Numbered from the stretch's first letter, positions 25,635-35,852 are shown. The stretch is 64,000 nucleotides of DNA from Bacillota bacterium (GCA_017417045.1 JAFPZZ010000011.1:1-64000); one strand, 5' to 3'. Numbers and translations: made by a program. The notes: generated from the letters alone by a model not told the origin.

Positions 25635-26647
25635 TGATCCTGCCCTTCTTTCAAAAGCTGCGATTTGTTCATATATTTCTCGGCCATATCCGCCCTGCCG
25701 CATTCTGCGTAAAGCCTGGCGAGCGCGTCGTAGACGTCGGTGTTCGAGGGTGACAGCGCAGCCGTCCTCTCGTATTCCTCTATGGCGAGCTCCGTCATCC
25801 CGAGCTCGTCGTACGCGCCGGCGAGGTAGAAATGCAGCGGCCACCAATTGTCGAAGTTTGTATCCTCGTAGGGCCTCAGCACGTCTATACCCTGCTCCAG
25901 ATAGCCCGCCGCGAGCAGGTTCACGCCCTCCTCTATCTTGACGGGATCTATGAGGCTCTCCATGCGCTCCTTCACGTCCTTTACCGGCTCGCTTTCCGGG
26001 TCGTCCGAAAGCCTCAGGAAGCGTTCCCAGGCCAGCTCGGCCTTTTTGTATGAGCCGGCGTTGAGATAGGCGTAGCCGAGGTAATACCAGGCCGGGGCGA
26101 AGGAATCATCCGCGTCCGCAGTGTATTCGAAAAAGAGATTAGCCTCGCTCTTCAGCAGGGCTATGAGCTCTTCCTCATCCTCTCCTTCGAGGCTGAGGTA
26201 CCACTCCCTGCAGCAGCAGGCGTAGCCGAAGAGCGCGTTCACGTCTTCGTCATCCAAAAGCAGCGCGGCCCTGTGATACACGCAGGCCGTTCTGAACCTG
26301 CGCTCCCTCATGGCCGACGCGGCGTGCGAGAGCAGCACCTGCAGCAGCTTGTCCGGGCTGAAGAAGCTGACCAAAAACTCGAGATACTCGTCCCTGTATC
26401 TGAAGCCGGTATCGGCTCCTATCACCATGACCATGTTGTCAGAGATCCTGGTGACGTCGAGTCCGCCCTCCCTCTGCGAGCCGAGCAGATCCTCTGCGCT
26501 GAAGGGCACAGGGATGCCTATCATATAGCCCATATCGTTGGCGGCGCAGAACTCCTCCGAGAGCTCCGCAAACACGAGCTTTTCTATCTCCCTGCCCAGG
26601 TAGGCCTTGAGCAGGTCCTTTCTTTCAGCGAAAGCCACGGAAGCCAT
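25631..26647 (-). CDS. tetratricopeptide repeat protein
   Basis: 338 residues, soluble, with a mixed N-terminal region (1-110) and TPR-like helical pairs from about 115 onward; the clearest are AWYYLGYAYLNAGSYKKAELAWERF and the last one around ALARLYAECGRADMAEKYM. No catalytic motif seen. It lies one base after argS and is coupled by a four-base overlap to the lipid kinase gene. Function unknown. Confidence 0.75.
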   Translation of the reverse strand: MASVAFAERKDLLKAYLGREIEKLVFAELSEEFCAANDMGYMIGIPVPFSAEDLLGSQREGGLDVTRISDNMVMVIGADTGFRYRDEYLEFLVSFFSPDKLLQVLLSHAASAMRERRFRTACVYHRAALLLDDEDVNALFGYACCCREWYLSLEGEDEEELIALLKSEANLFFEYTADADDSFAPAWYYLGYAYLNAGSYKKAELAWERFLRLSDDPESEPVKDVKERMESLIDPVKIEEGVNLLAAGYLEQGIDVLRPYEDTNFDNWWPLHFYLAGAYDELGMTELAIEEYERTAALSPSNTDVYDALARLYAECGRADMAEKYMNKSQLLKEGQDQ

Positions 26648-26648
26648 G

Positions 26649-28361
26649 CTACATCTTCTCCGGCGCCTTTATGCCGAGCAGCGCGAGGCCGTTCCTTATG
26701 GTCTGCATCGCCGCGTAGGTGAGCAGCAGCTTGGCGTTCTTCTCGTCCTCGTTCTTGGTGAGTATGTGCTCGTCGTGATAGAACTTGTTGAAGGCCTGAG
26801 CTATGTCCACAACGTGCCTCGTCACGACGGAAGGCTCGTATTTCTCGGCGGCGTCCGCCACGATCTCCGGGAAGCGGTATATGAGCTTGACGAGCTCGTA
26901 GGCCGCGTCGCCGCAGACGTAGGAGAGATCCAGGTCACGCGCGGAGAGCTTCGATATATCCGCTCCAGCGTTCCTGAGCACGGAGCAGGCCCTGGCGTGG
27001 GTGTACTGGACGTAGGGGCCGGTCTCGCCGTCGAAGTTGAGAACGGTATCCCAGCTGAACACGTAGTCCTTGATCCTGTTGTTCGAGAGCTCCTGGAACA
27101 TCACGGCGCCTATGCCGACGGTCTTGGCGGTCTCGTCCACGTTGTCGGTGTTTACGCCCTTCTCGATTATGATCTCGCGGGTCTTCTCGACGGCGCGGCG
27201 AAGGACTTCCTCCAAAAATACCACGCGGCCCTTCCTGGTCGACATGGTGCCCTCTTCGAGGCTCACGAGCCCGAAGGGGACGTGCACGCAGTCCTTGTAC
27301 CACTCCCTTCCCATGAGCTCGAGCACCTTGAACCACTGCTGGAAGTGCAGGTTCTGCTGGGAAGCGACGACGTAGATGTTCTTTTCGAAATCGTAGGTCT
27401 CCTTGCGGTATATCGCGGCGGCTATGTCTCTGGTGATATACAGCGACGAGCCGTCGCTCTTGGTAATGAGCGCGGGGCTCATGTTCCACTGCGATAGATC
27501 GACTATCTGGGCGCCCTGGGATTCCTGAAGCAGGCCCTTTTCCCTGAGCTCTTCAAGTACCGCGGGCATCTTGTCCGAATAGAAGCTCTCTCCGGCGTAG
27601 GAATCGAAGCTGATCCCCATCATATCGTAGACCCTGCTGAACTCCTTGAGGGATTCCTCCCTGAACCAGCGCCAGAGCTCGGTCTCCTCCTTTTCGCCGT
27701 GCTCGAGCCTCGCGAAGGTCTCCCTGGCCTCGTCCTCGAGGGAGGGATCCTTTTCGGCCTCCTCGTGGAACTTCACGTAGTACGAGAGCAGGGTCTTGAT
27801 GGGCTCCCTGCGCACGTCTTCCTCGCAGCCCCAGCGGCGGTAAGCGGTGATCATCTTTCCGAACTGGGTGCCGTAGTCGCCGAGGTGGTTGATACGGACG
27901 ACCTTGTAGCCGACCGCGTCGTAGAGCTTGTAGATGGAGTTGCCTATGACGGTGCTCCTGATATGTCCTATGTGGAAAGGCTTTGCGATATTCGGGGAGC
28001 TGTACTCGACTATGACGGTCTTCCCGCCGCCTATGTCGCTGCGCCCGAAATCGTCTCCGCCGGCCGCGACCTCAGAGAGCGTCGCCGCGGCGAAGGCCTT
28101 CCTGTCTATGAACATGTTTACGTAGGCGTTGACGTTCTGGACCTTTTCAAAGAGCCCGGAGCCGCCCAGCGAGGAGGCTATATCCGCTGCGATGAGGGGC
28201 GGGGCTTTTCTGAGCAGCTTCGCCAGCCTGAAGCAGGGAAAAGCGTAATCTCCCAGCGAAGGATCGGTGGGGATCTCTATGAGCGCCTCGATCTCAGCGG
28301 CTTCCATCCCGTCTATGCAGCCCGAAAGCAGCCCGGCGATCTCCTTTTTGATATCTATCAT
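26649..28361 (-). CDS. argS: arginyl-tRNA synthetase
   Basis: 570 residues, full length. N-terminal Arg-tRNA-binding domain, then the class I signature SPNIAKPFHIGHIRST (HIGH motif HIGH at about 133), the KMSKS-equivalent MSTRKG (about 373) and a C-terminal anticodon-binding helical domain (DALRF-like region). Charges tRNA-Arg with arginine. No T-box leader is visible upstream, only 12 bases separate it from mutS2. Confidence 0.97.
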   Translation of the reverse strand: MIDIKKEIAGLLSGCIDGMEAAEIEALIEIPTDPSLGDYAFPCFRLAKLLRKAPPLIAADIASSLGGSGLFEKVQNVNAYVNMFIDRKAFAAATLSEVAAGGDDFGRSDIGGGKTVIVEYSSPNIAKPFHIGHIRSTVIGNSIYKLYDAVGYKVVRINHLGDYGTQFGKMITAYRRWGCEEDVRREPIKTLLSYYVKFHEEAEKDPSLEDEARETFARLEHGEKEETELWRWFREESLKEFSRVYDMMGISFDSYAGESFYSDKMPAVLEELREKGLLQESQGAQIVDLSQWNMSPALITKSDGSSLYITRDIAAAIYRKETYDFEKNIYVVASQQNLHFQQWFKVLELMGREWYKDCVHVPFGLVSLEEGTMSTRKGRVVFLEEVLRRAVEKTREIIIEKGVNTDNVDETAKTVGIGAVMFQELSNNRIKDYVFSWDTVLNFDGETGPYVQYTHARACSVLRNAGADISKLSARDLDLSYVCGDAAYELVKLIYRFPEIVADAAEKYEPSVVTRHVVDIAQAFNKFYHDEHILTKNEDEKNAKLLLTYAAMQTIRNGLALLGIKAPEKM

Positions 28362-28373
28362 GGATACTCCTCT

Positions 28374-30767
28374 CTATTTCTTCAGTGTGACTATAGTCAC
28401 GCCATCTCCGCCCTCTCCCATGCTTCCTGAGCGGAGGGAGGCAACATGCTTGTTTTTTTTGAGCATGGCCTGAAGGCCTGCCTTCAGCGTCCCGGTCCCC
28501 CTTCCGTGTATGACGGAAACGGTCTCGAGGCCCGCCATGAAGGCGTCGTCTATATATTTATCCACGAGCAGCTCCGCGTCGTCAAGCGTTTTTCCAATGA
28601 CGTTGACCGACATGGGCACGCTGAGCGACTTGCTGACGTACATCCTGGAGTATTTGAGCTTCTCCTTTTCCTTTTTGGTCACATTCTCCTTGACTACGCT
28701 CACGTCCTTTACGTTGACCTTGAGCTTCATCGGGCCTACCTGGACGCTGAAATCGCCCTTGTCGTCGGGCTCGCTGAGAACAGTTCCCTTCTGATCTACG
28801 CTGAGCACGTTCACCCTGATGCCGGGGACTATCTGCTCAGCGGAGGGCGCGTGGTCGTTGGACTGGGGCTTCTTGCCGCTCGAATAGCGGCTCTGCCTCT
28901 CCTTCAGCCTGCGCTTTCCGGCCTCTATGCTGCGGCTGAGCTCCTTTTCAGCGGCTTCGGCCTTGACGTCGTCGAAGTATTCGCGCGCGTCGGCTATCTC
29001 TTTCTGCACCGCCGCGACTTCGGCTCTGGCCTCCTCCACGAGGGCCCTGGCCTCTTCCCTGGCCTCCTCCATGAGGAGCTCCTTCTGCCTGGCGTAGCGC
29101 TTCTCGAGATCGTCCATGCGGGCCTTCTGCCCGGCCATCTCGGACTTGATCTTCTCGGCCTCGGCGAGCTTCGCCTCGGCCTCTTTTTTGTCGTCCTCTA
29201 TGGACCTTAGGACGTCCTCGAAGGCTATGTCGCCGCTCTCGAGATAATTGCCGGCGGCGGAGATGATCTTCTCCGGCAGTCCGAGCTTTCTGGAGATCTC
29301 AAAGGCGTTGGATTTGCCCGGTATGCCTATCATCAGCCTGTAGGTCGGAGAAAGGGTCTCGACGTCGAACTGCATCGAGGCGTTTTCCACGCCCTCGGTG
29401 GATATGGCGTATTTCTTGAGCTCGGTGTAATGCGTGGTAGCCAGCGTAGAGGCCCCTCTTCTGTAGAGATGGTCCAGTATGGATATCGCTAGCGCGGCGC
29501 CCTCGGTGGGATCGGTCCCTGCTCCCAGCTCGTCCAGGAGCACCAGGCAGCCCGTTCCCGCGTGCCTCACTATACCGACTATCGTGCTCATGTGCGAGCT
29601 GAAGGTCGAGAGGCTCTGCTCTATGCTCTGCTCGTCGCCTATATCCGCGAAGATATCCCTGTAAACGGGGACGGTAGATCCGTCGGAAGCCGGAATGAAG
29701 AGCCCAGACTGGGCCATCAGGCAGAGCAGGCCGGCGGTCTTGAGCGTTACGGTCTTGCCGCCTGTGTTCGGGCCCGTTATGACCAGGGTCCTGTAGGAGC
29801 CCCCCAGGGCTATATCCACGGGGACGACCTTCTTCTTGTCTATGAGCGGATGGCGGGCCTTTCTCAGCTCCAGCAGCCCCCTGTCGTTTATGGACGGGCG
29901 CATGGCGTTCATGGAGTACGCGAGCCTCGCCTTGGCGAACATGAAGTCGAGCTTTACCAGTATCTCCTGGTTGGCCCTTATCCTGAGCTCTTCGGCACCC
30001 ACCATCGCGGAGAGCTCCCTTAAGATGCGCAGTATCTCCTGCTGCTCGGCGAGCTCGAGCTCCCTGAGCTCGTTGTTCATGTCGACTATGGACTGCGGCT
30101 CTATGAAGAGGGTCGCGCCCGAGGCCGACTGATCGTGGACTATGCCAGGGACCCTCGCCTTGTGCTCCAGCTTGACGGGGATGACGTACCTCCCCTGCCT
30201 CAGTGTAACTATCGAATCCTGGAGTATCTCCCTGTTCGCGGAGGAGGATACTATCTGCGAGAGCTTTGACTTGATGGCTTCGTTCTGTCTCAGTATGGAG
30301 TTCCTTATCCTGCGAAGCTCCGAGCTTGCGGAGTCCGCTATCTCGTCCTCAGAGATGACGCAGCGCTCGATCTCGCCCTCGAGCTGCTTGAGCTCCGAGA
30401 GGGTCTGCCTGTATTCGTCTATGTATCTGAGCTCCGGAAGATCGGAGCCGAGGAAGGACTTTGTCCTTCTCGCCGAAGCGAGGTTGTATCCCACCTGGAG
30501 CAGCTGCCTCTGGGTGAGCATGCCGTCCTTGGACGCGAGCCTCGCGAGCCCGCTTATATCGTAGAAATTGCCGAGGGGCGGAGCGCTCTTTTTGAGCAGC
30601 ACCTCCATGGCCTCGGCTGTCTTTTCGAGCTCCTCGCCTATCTCGGCCGCATCACAAGACGGAAGAAGCCGTCCGGCTTCTTCCCTGGTCATGCCCGACA
30701 TGCACTCGGCGGCGAGCAGCTCCTTGATCTTGTCGTACTCGAGTATCCTCAGAGCTTTTTTGTTCAT
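28374..30767 (-). CDS. mutS2: MutS2 ATPase with Smr domain
   Basis: 797 residues. MutS core with Walker A GPNTGGKT (332-339), Walker B LVLLDELGAGTDP (about 410) and a following long coiled coil (about 510-640), then a KOW-like segment and C-terminal Smr nuclease domain (about 720-797) with the LDDAELLVDKYIDDA and VIHGRGTG motifs. In Bacillota this protein acts on collided ribosomes (RqcU) and/or DNA recombination. GAGG six bases before the ATG. Upstream neighbour is zapA. Confidence 0.95.
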   Translation of the reverse strand: MNKKALRILEYDKIKELLAAECMSGMTREEAGRLLPSCDAAEIGEELEKTAEAMEVLLKKSAPPLGNFYDISGLARLASKDGMLTQRQLLQVGYNLASARRTKSFLGSDLPELRYIDEYRQTLSELKQLEGEIERCVISEDEIADSASSELRRIRNSILRQNEAIKSKLSQIVSSSANREILQDSIVTLRQGRYVIPVKLEHKARVPGIVHDQSASGATLFIEPQSIVDMNNELRELELAEQQEILRILRELSAMVGAEELRIRANQEILVKLDFMFAKARLAYSMNAMRPSINDRGLLELRKARHPLIDKKKVVPVDIALGGSYRTLVITGPNTGGKTVTLKTAGLLCLMAQSGLFIPASDGSTVPVYRDIFADIGDEQSIEQSLSTFSSHMSTIVGIVRHAGTGCLVLLDELGAGTDPTEGAALAISILDHLYRRGASTLATTHYTELKKYAISTEGVENASMQFDVETLSPTYRLMIGIPGKSNAFEISRKLGLPEKIISAAGNYLESGDIAFEDVLRSIEDDKKEAEAKLAEAEKIKSEMAGQKARMDDLEKRYARQKELLMEEAREEARALVEEARAEVAAVQKEIADAREYFDDVKAEAAEKELSRSIEAGKRRLKERQSRYSSGKKPQSNDHAPSAEQIVPGIRVNVLSVDQKGTVLSEPDDKGDFSVQVGPMKLKVNVKDVSVVKENVTKKEKEKLKYSRMYVSKSLSVPMSVNVIGKTLDDAELLVDKYIDDAFMAGLETVSVIHGRGTGTLKAGLQAMLKKNKHVASLRSGSMGEGGDGVTIVTLKK

Positions 30768-30778
30768 ATCCTCAGAAA

Positions 30779-30800
30779 GGCGCCTTCAAAAAGGCGCATA
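30779..30800 (-). other. hairpin in the zapA-mutS2 gap
   Basis: GGCGCCTT-caa-AAAGGCGC just before mutS2. The 160-base gap is GC-rich, also holds imperfect arms GCAAAGCT-GCGG (30815) and CCGC-AGAGCTTTGC (about 30901-30917), and shows no gene. Confidence 0.4.
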
Positions 30801-30928
30801 TATCAGCAAAGCTGCGGTATCCGGGAAAATACAGGCCACGTGCGAAGCGCGGCGGCCCGCAAAAAGGCGCGCTCATCCGCGGCGGTCCCCATACGGGCAA
30901 GCCGCCGCAGAGCTTTGCGTCTTTATAG

Positions 30929-31537
30929 CTATCTGCGCAGAGAAGCGAGCTCGTTCTTGAGGTGGATGTTCTCCATCTGCAGATCGAAGAAGCTGCTCTC
31001 GATGTCCCTGCACTTGTTCTCGAGCTGCTGTATCATCTCGCTCTGCTCGTCCGGAGCGTTCTGGCTCTGCTCGAGCGCGGCGTTCAGCTCGGAGATGCGG
31101 GCCTTGAGCCCTTCGTTCTGAGCAGCGAGGGAGTTGAGCTGGTCTATGAGCTGCTTGTTCTGGCTGTCCTTCTCGAGGAACTGCTTCTGCAGGGCGTCTC
31201 TCTGTCCGGAGGCTCCGCTGATCTGCTCCTGATAGGAGGACATGGTCCTCTGGGCCTCCTGCCAGAGCTCCTCGTACTTCTGCGAGGCTTCCTTGAAGCT
31301 GTAGTTCTCCGCTATCGTATCCTCATAGGCCTTCTCGGTGTTGAAGAGCTCGTCGGCCAGATTGATGGCGGTCAGGACCGCTACCGAAGAGGTCGACTGA
31401 TAAGTGCCGCCGCCTATCTCATTCATCTTGGAATCGACGTAGTCCGCGACCTTCATGATGTACTCACGCGGCTTGTCGCTCGCTATAGAGTATTCCTGAC
31501 CGAAGATCTTTACGGACACCACATTCTTGCTGTCCAT
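30929..31537 (-). CDS. zapA: cell division protein ZapA
   Basis: 202 residues. The N-terminal 90 residues match ZapA: VSVKIFGQEYSIAS, the YVDSKM helix, and VAVLTAINLADELF. The rest (about 95-202) is one long coiled coil rich in Gln/Glu, longer than in ordinary ZapA. It promotes FtsZ filament bundling at the division site. Starts behind AAGGAG; pheT lies 12 bases upstream. Presence between pheT and mutS2 is common in Bacillota. Confidence 0.9.
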   Translation of the reverse strand: MDSKNVVSVKIFGQEYSIASDKPREYIMKVADYVDSKMNEIGGGTYQSTSSVAVLTAINLADELFNTEKAYEDTIAENYSFKEASQKYEELWQEAQRTMSSYQEQISGASGQRDALQKQFLEKDSQNKQLIDQLNSLAAQNEGLKARISELNAALEQSQNAPDEQSEMIQQLENKCRDIESSFFDLQMENIHLKNELASLRR

Positions 31538-31549
31538 TGCTGCTCCTTT

Positions 31550-33988
31550 CTACATTTCTCTGAGAGTTGCGTTATAGTCTTCCCTGAGGGCCGCGAGGAC
31601 CCTGGAATTGATCTCGTTTACTTCCGCCTCCTTGAGCGTCCTGTCGGCGGCTCTGTAGGAGAGCGTGAAGGCCACGCTCTTGAAGCCGGGCAGTATCGGT
31701 GCTCCCCTGTACACGTCGAAGAGCTGCGCGCTCTCGAGCAGTTCGCCCGCGTTCTTCTTTATGGTCTTCTCGAGGTCGCCGACCTGGGTGGCCTCCGTAA
31801 CGACCATGGCGAAATCCCTGGTCATCGCCGGGAACTTGGGCAGCGGAGTGTATCTGGGGCCCTTCCTGTCGGCCGCGAAGAGCTTCTCAAAGTCGATCTC
31901 GGCGGCGTATACCTCGGCGTCTATTCCGTAGGCCGCGCATACGTCGGGATGCACCTGTCCGAGGCGGCCGAGCTCGGTATCTCCGAGCATCAGAGCCGCG
32001 CAGCGGCCGGGATGGAAGCGTCCGTCGTCCTTGACGGCCGTATAATCGGCGTTTTCTATGCCGGCGGCAGCCATGAGCTCTTCTGCAATGCCCTTAAGGC
32101 TGTAGAAGTCCTCTCCCTCGCCGTAAAGGCCTATGCAGAGCGAGTATCTCTCGCGGGGCAGCTCAGGCTCCGAAGGATCCGGCTCGTTCACGAAGGTGTT
32201 TCCGAGCTCGAACATCCTCACGGCGGGGATGCTCCTGGAATAGTTCGTATAGAGCACGTCGAGCAGGTTCGGAAGTATCATAGTCCTCATGACTGAGGTG
32301 TCCTCGCCCAGCGGGTTGAGCAGCTTGACGAAGTTCCTGTTCACGCCGTCTTCGGGGGCGTTCACCTTCTCGACGGACTTGGGGCTCACGAAGCTGTAGG
32401 TCATGATCTCGCTCGCGCCGAGGGCTCTGAGAGTGTCCTTGACGAGGTTCCTGAACCTCTGCCTCTCGTTGAGACCGCCCATATATGCTCCCTTGGGAAG
32501 CGTTCCGGGGATCTTGTCGTAGCCGTACATCCTGGCTACTTCCTCGATGTAGTCCTCCTCGATGTTGAGGTCCTGGCGCACAGTGGGAGCCGTGCAGGTA
32601 ATGACGTCGCCGTCAAGCTCCGTCTTGATATCCAGACCCTCGAGATAGGCGCACATCTGCTCAGCGCTGATCTCGGTGCCTATGACCTTGTTGACCCTGG
32701 AGACCCTTACCTTGGTGACTACGGGCTTCGCGGGGTTCGGATATACGTCCACGTCTCCGCTGAGCACGGTGCCCGCTCCGAGCAGCTCCACGAGGTAGCA
32801 GAAGCGGTCGCAGGCGTCCTTGGCGAGGTTCGGGTCTATGCCCTTCTCGAACCTTCCGGAGGCCTCGGTCCTTTGCTTGAGGAAGGCGCTGGACTTTCTC
32901 ACGGAATCTCCGTTGAAGTTCGCGGACTCCACGAGAACTGTGGTCGTGTCGGCCTCTATCTCGGAGTCGAGTCCGCCCATGATGCCGGCTATGGCTATGG
33001 GCCTATCGGCGTCGTTTATCATGAGTACGCTGCCACTCAGCTCCCTCTCTACCCCGTCCAGGGTGGTGAACTTATCGCCGCTCCTCGCGGTGTCGACTAT
33101 GATCTTCCCGCCCTTGACGGTCCTGATATCGAAGGCGTGCAGGGGCTGGCCGTACTCGAGCATCACGTAGTTGGTGATGTCTACGATATTGTTGATCGGT
33201 CTCATGCCGGCTAGCATGAGGCTCCTCTGCATCCACCAGGGGGACTGCTCGATCTTTATGTCCTTGATGACCCTGCAGCAGTATCTGGGGCAGAGCTCGG
33301 GCTTTCTGATCTCGACACTGATGTAGTCGGCGCTCTTTTCGGGAGAGACCTTGGTGCACTCGGTCTTCGGGTACCTCATCTCGGTGCCGAAGGTCGCGGC
33401 GGATTCCCTGGCTATGCCGAGCATGGAGAGGCAGTCGGGCCTGTTCGGGGTGATCTCGAAATCTACCGTGGGCTCCTCCACTCCGAGGGCTTCAACTATG
33501 GGTGTGCCGGGGACGAAGCATTCGTCGTCCAGCAGCCAGAGGCCTTCCCTGTCCCTGTAGGGAGCGATCTTGTCGGGGAAGCCGAGCTCGGTGCAGCCGC
33601 ACATCATACCGTCCGATACCACTCCTCTGAGCTCTCCGGCCCTGATGGTCTCGCCGCCCTCGCTCTTCGGCTTTCCGTGAAGGGGTCCGGGGATCTTCGC
33701 TCCGTCTAGAGCTACGGCGACCTTGTCGCCCTCCTTCATGTTGTCCGCGCCTGTGACGATCTGCACGGGCTCGGCCCTGCCCACGTCCACGCTGCAGACT
33801 ACGAGCTTATCGGCGTTGGGATGCCTGTCTATCTTCAGGATCTTCCCTACGACTACGTTCTCTATCCCCTTGTCCCACCAGTCGATGACCTCAAGGTTCG
33901 TTCCGCTGAGAACCATCCCATCGACCCACTCGCCGACCGGGACGTTTATATCTGTATATTCTCTAAGCCATTTTACGGGTACTAACAT
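31550..33988 (-). CDS. pheT: phenylalanyl-tRNA synthetase beta subunit
   Basis: 812 residues: N-terminal EMAP/OB tRNA-binding domain (about 40-150), B3/B4 editing domain with NRPDCLS (about 185), B5 domain, catalytic-like core and C-terminal ferredoxin-fold anticodon-binding domain ending near FTLSYRAADRTLKEAEV. With PheS it forms the alpha2-beta2 enzyme. Located 12 bases after pheS. Confidence 0.97.
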   Translation of the reverse strand: MLVPVKWLREYTDINVPVGEWVDGMVLSGTNLEVIDWWDKGIENVVVGKILKIDRHPNADKLVVCSVDVGRAEPVQIVTGADNMKEGDKVAVALDGAKIPGPLHGKPKSEGGETIRAGELRGVVSDGMMCGCTELGFPDKIAPYRDREGLWLLDDECFVPGTPIVEALGVEEPTVDFEITPNRPDCLSMLGIARESAATFGTEMRYPKTECTKVSPEKSADYISVEIRKPELCPRYCCRVIKDIKIEQSPWWMQRSLMLAGMRPINNIVDITNYVMLEYGQPLHAFDIRTVKGGKIIVDTARSGDKFTTLDGVERELSGSVLMINDADRPIAIAGIMGGLDSEIEADTTTVLVESANFNGDSVRKSSAFLKQRTEASGRFEKGIDPNLAKDACDRFCYLVELLGAGTVLSGDVDVYPNPAKPVVTKVRVSRVNKVIGTEISAEQMCAYLEGLDIKTELDGDVITCTAPTVRQDLNIEEDYIEEVARMYGYDKIPGTLPKGAYMGGLNERQRFRNLVKDTLRALGASEIMTYSFVSPKSVEKVNAPEDGVNRNFVKLLNPLGEDTSVMRTMILPNLLDVLYTNYSRSIPAVRMFELGNTFVNEPDPSEPELPRERYSLCIGLYGEGEDFYSLKGIAEELMAAAGIENADYTAVKDDGRFHPGRCAALMLGDTELGRLGQVHPDVCAAYGIDAEVYAAEIDFEKLFAADRKGPRYTPLPKFPAMTRDFAMVVTEATQVGDLEKTIKKNAGELLESAQLFDVYRGAPILPGFKSVAFTLSYRAADRTLKEAEVNEINSRVLAALREDYNATLREM

Positions 33989-34000
33989 CGCTCCGCCTCC

Positions 34001-35023
34001 TTACTTGAACTGGCTGATGAAACGGATGTCGTTCTCATACAGCAGCCTCATGTCGTCTATACCGTATCTGAGCATGGCGATCCTCTCGACGCCTATGCCG
34101 AAGGCAAAGCCGGTATATTTCTCGGTATCTATCCCGCCCTCTCTGAGCACGTTCGGATGGACCATGCCGCAGCCGAGGATCTCTATCCAGCCGGAGCCCT
34201 TGCAGACGTTGCAGCCCTTGCCTCCGCACTTGAAGCACTCCACGTCCATCTCGGCGCTGGGCTCGGTGAACGGGAAGTGGTGCGGCCTGAGCTTGGTCGC
34301 GAGCGAGCTTCCGAAGAGGAACTTCGCGTACTTGTCGAGGACTCCCTTGAGGTCGGCCATGGTGATGTCCTCGTCTACCACGAGGCCCTCGATCTGATGG
34401 AACATCGGGGAATGCGTGGCGTCCGGGGTGTCGCAGCGGAATACCCTTCCCGGAGAGATCAGCCTGATAGGAGGCTGCTGGGAAGCGATGATCCTGGCCT
34501 GCACGTCGGAAGTCTGGGTCCTGAGCAGTACGTTGTCGTTGATGTAGAAGGTGTCGGTCATATCCCTGGAGGGATGGTTGGGACCGGCGTTGAGCGCGTC
34601 AAAGTTGTTGTGCACCGTATCGATCTCCGGGCCCTCGGCTATGGTGTAGCCCATGGCCGTGAAGAAATCGATGGTCTCGTCTATGGTGAGGCTGACGAGG
34701 TGCTTGAAGCCGGGAGCAGCAGTCCTGCCCGGCTCAGTGACGTCTATGGTCTCAGCGAGGAACCTCGCTTTTTTCTGGGCGTCCTTGAGCATTGCGACGG
34801 TGTCGGCGAGGCTCTTTTCGATCTGGGCCTTGGCCTCGTTCGCGGCCTGTCCGAACTCCTTGCGCTCCTCGGGCTTAAGGTCCTTCATGGACTTGAGCAT
34901 CTCGGTGAGCTGCCCCTTCTTGCCCAGTATCTTCACTCTGAGGGCTTCGGCTTCCTCGAGGCTCGCGGCCTCCTTTATGCTATTGACCGACTCCTCCAGA
35001 AGCGTCTTCAATCTTTCATTCAT
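34001..35023 (-). CDS. pheS: phenylalanyl-tRNA synthetase alpha subunit
   Basis: 340 residues. N-terminal coiled-coil tRNA-binding region (1-85), then the class II core with HPSRDMTDTFY (motif 2 region), FRCDTPDATHSPMFHQIEG and the motif 3 GFAFGIGVERIAML near the C-terminus. A short metal-like CFKCGGKGCNVCKGSGW segment lies around 265-282, usual in bacterial PheS. Catalyses Phe-tRNA formation with PheT. No T-box is seen ahead of it. Confidence 0.97.
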   Translation of the reverse strand: MNERLKTLLEESVNSIKEAASLEEAEALRVKILGKKGQLTEMLKSMKDLKPEERKEFGQAANEAKAQIEKSLADTVAMLKDAQKKARFLAETIDVTEPGRTAAPGFKHLVSLTIDETIDFFTAMGYTIAEGPEIDTVHNNFDALNAGPNHPSRDMTDTFYINDNVLLRTQTSDVQARIIASQQPPIRLISPGRVFRCDTPDATHSPMFHQIEGLVVDEDITMADLKGVLDKYAKFLFGSSLATKLRPHHFPFTEPSAEMDVECFKCGGKGCNVCKGSGWIEILGCGMVHPNVLREGGIDTEKYTGFAFGIGVERIAMLRYGIDDMRLLYENDIRFISQFK

Positions 35024-35037
35024 GTAAAATAACCTCT

Positions 35038-35838
35038 TTATTTCCCGCGGAGGCGCTGCCTCTGCGATTCATACATCATCATTCCGGCCGCGAGAGCCGC
35101 GTTGAGCGATTCTATCTTTCCGCTCATCGGGATCTTTATGGGCTCTGCCGCTTCCAGCAGCTCGGCGGAGATCCCATTGCCCTCGTTGCCTATGACTATG
35201 GCGGCGCCGCATGCGAGATCGGCGTCGAAGCATTCCTTCTCGGCCTCCATCTCGGCGGCGTATATCTTCTTTCCATGCTTTTTCAAAAGATCAGCTGCCT
35301 CGGAGGGGCTGCCCGCGAAGAACGCCGGCAGTCTGAAAATGCTGCCCGCAGCCGCTCTCACGGCCTTTGGACCGTAGAGATCGGCGCTGCCCTTCACGAT
35401 GAGTACACCCGAAAAGCCCATGGCCTCGGCGCTCCTTATCATGGTGCCGAGATTGCCGGGGTCCTGGACCCTGTCTAGCACGAGCAGGTCGCCCGCGGGA
35501 TCGGAGAAGAACTCCTCCTCGCTGCATTCAGCCTTCTCGGCGGCAGCTATTATCCCCTGGCTGTGCTCTGTGGTGCTCAGCTTCGAAAAAGCTTCGTCCG
35601 TTAGACTGTAAACGGCCGGGCCTTCAGCGGAGGCCATGGAGACGATGTCCATGATCTCGCCGCTCATCGCCGCGGCCCTGATAAAGATGAACCGGAGCCT
35701 TCCGCCGTACAGCACGGCGTCTCTTACGAAATTCGGACCCTCTATCAAATACATGCCAAAAGCGTCTCTGTATTTCTTTTCGGACAGAGACGCCGCCTGT
35801 CTTATGATCCTGTTGTCCTTAGAGCTTATCTCCTTCAT
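35038..35838 (-). CDS. SpoU/TrmH-family RNA 2'-O-methyltransferase
   Basis: 266 residues. N-terminal SpoU substrate-binding domain (about 1-95), then the SPOUT fold with LDRVQDPGNLGTMIRSAEAMGF, VIGNEGNGIS (motif 2) and IPMSGKIESLNAALAAGMMMYE (motif 3, knot region). Methylates a ribose in rRNA or tRNA; the target is not evident. I set the start at ATG 35838 (MKEISSKDNRIIR) from family length; the frame extension to 35871 lies in the ftsZ terminator. No ribosome site precedes it, so it may be poorly translated or leaderless. Confidence 0.9.
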   Translation of the reverse strand: MKEISSKDNRIIRQAASLSEKKYRDAFGMYLIEGPNFVRDAVLYGGRLRFIFIRAAAMSGEIMDIVSMASAEGPAVYSLTDEAFSKLSTTEHSQGIIAAAEKAECSEEEFFSDPAGDLLVLDRVQDPGNLGTMIRSAEAMGFSGVLIVKGSADLYGPKAVRAAAGSIFRLPAFFAGSPSEAADLLKKHGKKIYAAEMEAEKECFDADLACGAAIVIGNEGNGISAELLEAAEPIKIPMSGKIESLNAALAAGMMMYESQRQRLRGK

Positions 35839-35852
35839 GCGGGACTGTATTA

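Noticed and set aside
25635-25847. N-terminal extension of the lipid kinase
   Set aside because: It is an off-frame reading of the TPR gene; the GTGA overlap gives the proper start.
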